The notes below the pieces were generated by a model that made no database searches, was not told the origin of the DNA, and saw nothing but the letters and a program-made list of their open reading frames with translations. Both the position numbers and the translations under genes were made by a program. DNA of 23,102 bases from an uncultured Lachnospiraceae bacterium (GTDB taxonomy: Bacteria; Bacillota; Clostridia; Lachnospirales; Lachnospiraceae): NCBI GenBank assembly GCA_947625995.1, contig CANQQN010000004.1, positions 1-23,102 on the forward strand, read 5' to 3'. Below are positions 20,753-23,102 of the stretch, one piece after another. Numbering within the stretch: position 1 is the first letter of the stretch; every line of letters begins with the position of its first letter.

Positions 20753-21805
20753 ATGAAAAAAAGGGTTGTTTTATTTGGAATAACGGCTGCGCTGGCTCTG
20801 GGTCTGCTTTGCGGTTGCGGAAAAAGCGAAAAAAAAGGAACGCTGACCGTTTTCAATTACGGAGAGTATATGGATCCGGAAGTGCTTGATATCTTTGAGG
20901 AAGAAACAGGTATTGAGATCAAATATGAAGAGGCCCTGACTCCTGAGGAGATGTATTCAAAATATATTTCAGGGGCGATAGGATACGACCTGTTATGCAC
21001 CTCCGATTACATGCTGCAGCGGCTTATCGACGAAGGAGAACTGCAGCCCTTTGACATTGGTTCTATGGAGTACAAGGAAAATATCGGCGATAAATATTGG
21101 GAGATTGCCAGAGACTTTGATCCGGAGAATCAATACGTTGTGCCTTATTTCTGGGGAACCGTAGGGATTCTCTACGACATGACGAAGGTGAAAGAGCCTG
21201 TTGACAGTTGGGAAGTGCTCTTTAACGGTCAGTATGCCGGCGATCTGATCATGCAGAACAGCATTCGGGACGCCTATATGGTCGCCCTGAAATATCTTGG
21301 TTATTCACTGAATACTACCAGTGAAAAGGAGATCCGGGAGGCTCATCAACTGCTCCTGAAGCAGGAACCGGATGTACAGGCTTATCTGGTAGATGAGGCC
21401 AGAGACGAAGTGGTGGCTGGGAATGCCGCTATGGCGGTGGTTTATTCCGGTGAAGCCTATCTGGGACATGAATATAATGAAAATCTGGAATACGTGGTGC
21501 CGAAAGAGGGCTCCAATATCTGGCTGGATGGCTGGGGCATCACTAAATACTGTAAGGATAAAGATATGGCGGCGCAATTTCTGGACTTTTTGTGCCGTGA
21601 GGACATTGCAGAGAAGAATTTCGAGTATATTTACTATTCGACGCCAAACGAGGCCGTCATTGAGAATATGGATGAAGAGCTTAAAAATGACAGGACGATC
21701 GTGCCGGAAGAATCATCAATGGACAATTGTGAACTGTATCTTCAAATGACGCCGGAAATTACGGAGCTATACAATGATCTGTGGAAAGAATTGAAGGCAA
21801 ACTGA
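20753..21805 (+). CDS. potD: Spermidine/putrescine-binding lipoprotein PotD
   Basis: 350 residues. A signal peptide with a lipobox ends LLCGC, so Cys22 is the probable lipidated residue that anchors the protein outside the membrane. The mature part is a type I solute-binding fold: TLTVFNYGEYMDPEVL, TSDYMLQRL, VVPYFWGTVGILYD, QNSIRDAYMVALKYLG, VVYSGEAYLG and EGSNIWLDGWGI line up with the aromatic and acidic residues that hold polyamines in PotD/PotF. AAGGAG eight bases before the ATG fixes the start. It completes potABCD. Whether spermidine or putrescine is preferred cannot be told from sequence alone. Confidence 0.94.
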   Translation: MKKRVVLFGITAALALGLLCGCGKSEKKGTLTVFNYGEYMDPEVLDIFEEETGIEIKYEEALTPEEMYSKYISGAIGYDLLCTSDYMLQRLIDEGELQPFDIGSMEYKENIGDKYWEIARDFDPENQYVVPYFWGTVGILYDMTKVKEPVDSWEVLFNGQYAGDLIMQNSIRDAYMVALKYLGYSLNTTSEKEIREAHQLLLKQEPDVQAYLVDEARDEVVAGNAAMAVVYSGEAYLGHEYNENLEYVVPKEGSNIWLDGWGITKYCKDKDMAAQFLDFLCREDIAEKNFEYIYYSTPNEAVIENMDEELKNDRTIVPEESSMDNCELYLQMTPEITELYNDLWKELKAN

Positions 21806-21830
21806 GCCGGCCAAGGAGGGCGCGGCCGGT
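21806..21830 (+). other. GC-rich hairpin between potD and the hydrolase gene
   Basis: GCCGGCC (21806-21812) pairs with GGCCGGT (21824-21830), seven pairs including one G-U, directly after the potD stop. There is no U-tract, so it is more likely an mRNA-stabilising hairpin or a weak attenuator than a terminator. An AAGGAGGG sits in its loop. Confidence 0.5.
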
Positions 21831-21854
21831 AGGAATGAAAGAAGGCGGGAGCCC

Positions 21855-22778
21855 ATGATAGAAAGTAAAAAGTTGATTTCGGATTGTGACGGACTTGCTC
21901 TGGAACTGACAGAGATGGTTCCGGACGACGGAAAGAGAAAGGGGATCGTCCAGTTTGCCCACGGAATGGCCGAGCATGGAAGACGGTATTTCCCTTTTAT
22001 GGAATATCTGAGCGCGAAAGGATATGTCTGTGTGATCCATGATCACAGGGGCCATGGCGGCAGCGTCCGGTCCGAGGAGGATCTGGGGTATTTCTATGAT
22101 CTTTCCGGCGAATATATTGTTGAAGATGTGCATCAGGTATCTGTATATATAAAGAATAAATATCCCGGCCTGCCTCTTGTCCTGTTCGGGCACAGTATGG
22201 GTTCTCTTGTGACCAGATGCTATGTAAAGAAATATGACGGGGAACTGGCTAAGGTGATCTTTTGCGGCGCTCCCTGCAATAATAAGGCGGTGGGGGTGGC
22301 AATCCTGCTTACTAAGATCATCGGCAGGGTAAGAGGCGGCAATTACCACAGCAGATTGATCCATCAGCTGGCTATGGGATTGTATGCAAAAGAATTTGCC
22401 GAGGAAGGTCCGAGCGCATGGATCAGCAGCGATGCCTGGCAGGTAAAAAAATATGAGGAGGACAAAGGGTGCGGATTTATGTTCACAGTAAACGGCTATC
22501 GCAACCTGTTTCTTCTATTAAGAAATGCGTATGCAGATCATAACTGGAAGTTGGAGAATCCGAAGCTTCCCGTCCTGTTTATCGCAGGAGAAAAAGATCC
22601 CGTTACCGGCGGGAAAAAGAAGTTTCAGAATACGATAGACACATTAAAGGAAAAAGGATATGAGTGTGTTGCCGCGAAGGTCTACGAAGGCAAGCGGCAT
22701 GAATTGCTGAACGAGGTGAACAGGCAGCAGGTTTTTGAGGATGTGAGCCGCTGGATCGAAGAAGGCGTTCTTCCATGA
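21855..22778 (+). CDS. Alpha/beta hydrolase, monoacylglycerol lipase-like (Hydrolase_4)
   Basis: A 307-residue cytosolic serine hydrolase with no signal peptide. It has the oxyanion-hole region AHGMAEHGRRY (35-45), DHRGHGGS (63-70), the nucleophile elbow GHSMGS (Ser114), the acid in AGEKDPVTG (Asp248) and the histidine in GKRHELLNE (His282). This order matches the Hydrolase_4 family, which includes monoglyceride lipases and lysophospholipases. The true substrate is unknown. It lies 49 bases after potD on the same strand with a GC-rich hairpin between, so it may be transcribed with the pot operon at a lower level. A link to polyamines is not evident. The ribosome binding site GGCGGGAG is close to the ATG. 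Confidence 0.9.
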   Translation: MIESKKLISDCDGLALELTEMVPDDGKRKGIVQFAHGMAEHGRRYFPFMEYLSAKGYVCVIHDHRGHGGSVRSEEDLGYFYDLSGEYIVEDVHQVSVYIKNKYPGLPLVLFGHSMGSLVTRCYVKKYDGELAKVIFCGAPCNNKAVGVAILLTKIIGRVRGGNYHSRLIHQLAMGLYAKEFAEEGPSAWISSDAWQVKKYEEDKGCGFMFTVNGYRNLFLLLRNAYADHNWKLENPKLPVLFIAGEKDPVTGGKKKFQNTIDTLKEKGYECVAAKVYEGKRHELLNEVNRQQVFEDVSRWIEEGVLP

Positions 22779-22876
22779 AAATGTGGTTGATAAAACCCGA
22801 AACACAAGATATTGTGGTTAGCCTTTTCCATGGGCAAAATGCCTTGAAAATATGCAAAAAAAATGCAAAAAACCCG

Positions 22877-22905
22877 TTGACAATTGGAAAATCACATTAT
22901 ATAAT
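22877..22905 (+). promoter_or_regulatory. rRNA operon promoter P1
   Basis: TTGACA (22877-22882), 17 bases, TATAAT (22900-22905) is a perfect consensus. The A-tracts just upstream (22845-22873) look like an UP element. Confidence 0.9.
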
Positions 22906-22977
22906 AACATCACTGTCGCTTTGGCAACAGAATGCAATTTCAGATTAAAATATCTTTAGAAAAAAATAAAAAAACTG

Positions 22978-23006
22978 TTGACAACAGGGAAAAGATGTGT
23001 TAATCT
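22978..23006 (+). promoter_or_regulatory. rRNA operon promoter P2
   Basis: TTGACA (22978-22983), 17 bases, TAATCT (23001-23006), about 100 bases after P1, with an A-rich UP-like stretch before it (22959-22974). Tandem strong promoters of this spacing are typical of rRNA operons. Confidence 0.85.
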
Positions 23007-23009
23007 GTG

Positions 23010-23102
23010 GAAGTTGCCGACGGCGGGGAGGCCCCGCAGGCGGCAGGAGCACCTTGATAACTGAACAGTAAAACAACCCTGAAAGATTTCAAAGAGAAAG
23101 AA
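23010..23102 (+). other. Start of an rRNA operon leader (16S gene lies beyond the window)
   Basis: A two-part hairpin TGCCG-ACG-GCGGGG-AGG-CCCCGC-AGG-CGGCA (23015-23045) is followed by GCACCTTGATAACTGAACAG (23049-23068), which resembles the boxA antitermination leader seen before Firmicute 16S genes. The last bases (TTTCAAAGAGAAAGAA) also look like the run-up to 16S. No mature rRNA sequence is inside the window. Confidence 0.75.

Noticed and set aside
22779..22845. Terminator after the alpha/beta hydrolase gene
   Set aside because: Only a short CACAA/TTGTG pairing without a proper U-tract is visible.

Overview
The window looks like chromosomal DNA of an anaerobic gut-type Firmicute of the Lachnospiraceae (Clostridium cluster XIVa). 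The reasons are a DUF3881-like protein that I associate with that family, DUF4446 next to parAB, AGGAGG ribosome binding sites, consensus TTGACA/TATAAT promoters, a tRNA without encoded CCA, and an SDR that closely matches my memory of clostridial 12-alpha-hydroxysteroid dehydrogenases. Chromosomal parAB with parS sites, plus an rRNA operon leader at the right edge, suggest an origin-proximal position. No dnaA gene or DnaA-box cluster is present.

Layout. Bases 124-858 encode an unrecognised coiled-coil protein. Bases 859-1797 hold no conventional gene. They contain an AT-rich stretch, a parS cluster (four perfect or one-mismatch sites, one two-mismatch site, two decayed sites) set mostly in a tandem repeat of about 41 bp, and a long, strongly structured leader with tiny ORFs that runs into parA. 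Then come parA, parB, a DUF4446 membrane protein, a DUF3881-like protein and tRNA-Arg(CCT) with a strong terminator. On the minus strand follow a cardiolipin synthase-type PLD enzyme and the HSDH-like SDR. A plus-strand FtsX/MacB-type permease and its ATPase follow. Divergent mnmA(-) and cysK(+) come next, then minus-strand trkA-trkH and a citrate synthase gene. The right part is a plus-strand operon: XRE-cupin regulator, potA, potB, potC, potD (spermidine/putrescine ABC importer), with an alpha/beta hydrolase behind it. The last about 320 bases carry two tandem strong promoters and a boxA-like leader of an rRNA operon whose 16S gene must lie just past the edge.

The most interesting signal is a 140-nt element present twice without gaps (1570-1709 and 17323-17462, about 16 differences by eye), once in the parA leader and once directly before the regulator of the polyamine operon. 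Both copies fold alike, with compensatory and wobble-preserving changes. Both end at exactly the same point in a Shine-Dalgarno sequence, six bases and an ATG. A conserved CTCC can pair either with a far upstream strand or with the Shine-Dalgarno itself, which looks like a translational switch. A third, different folded module just upstream of the first copy ends in the same CTCC-GGAAT-Shine-Dalgarno block. I do not recognise this as a named RNA family. It may be an undescribed cis-regulatory RNA, a dispersed mobile repeat that carries a ribosome binding site, or both.

How the parts work together: ParA, ParB and the parS cluster form the chromosome segregation/SMC-loading module. parA lacks its own ribosome binding site and appears to depend on a 21-codon leader ORF in the same frame, separated from it by one stop codon. 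The pot operon is headed by a regulator of the polyamine-responsive XRE-cupin type. The remaining genes are housekeeping functions: phospholipids, tRNA thiolation, cysteine synthesis, potassium uptake and citrate synthesis. One likely niche trait is bile acid oxidation.
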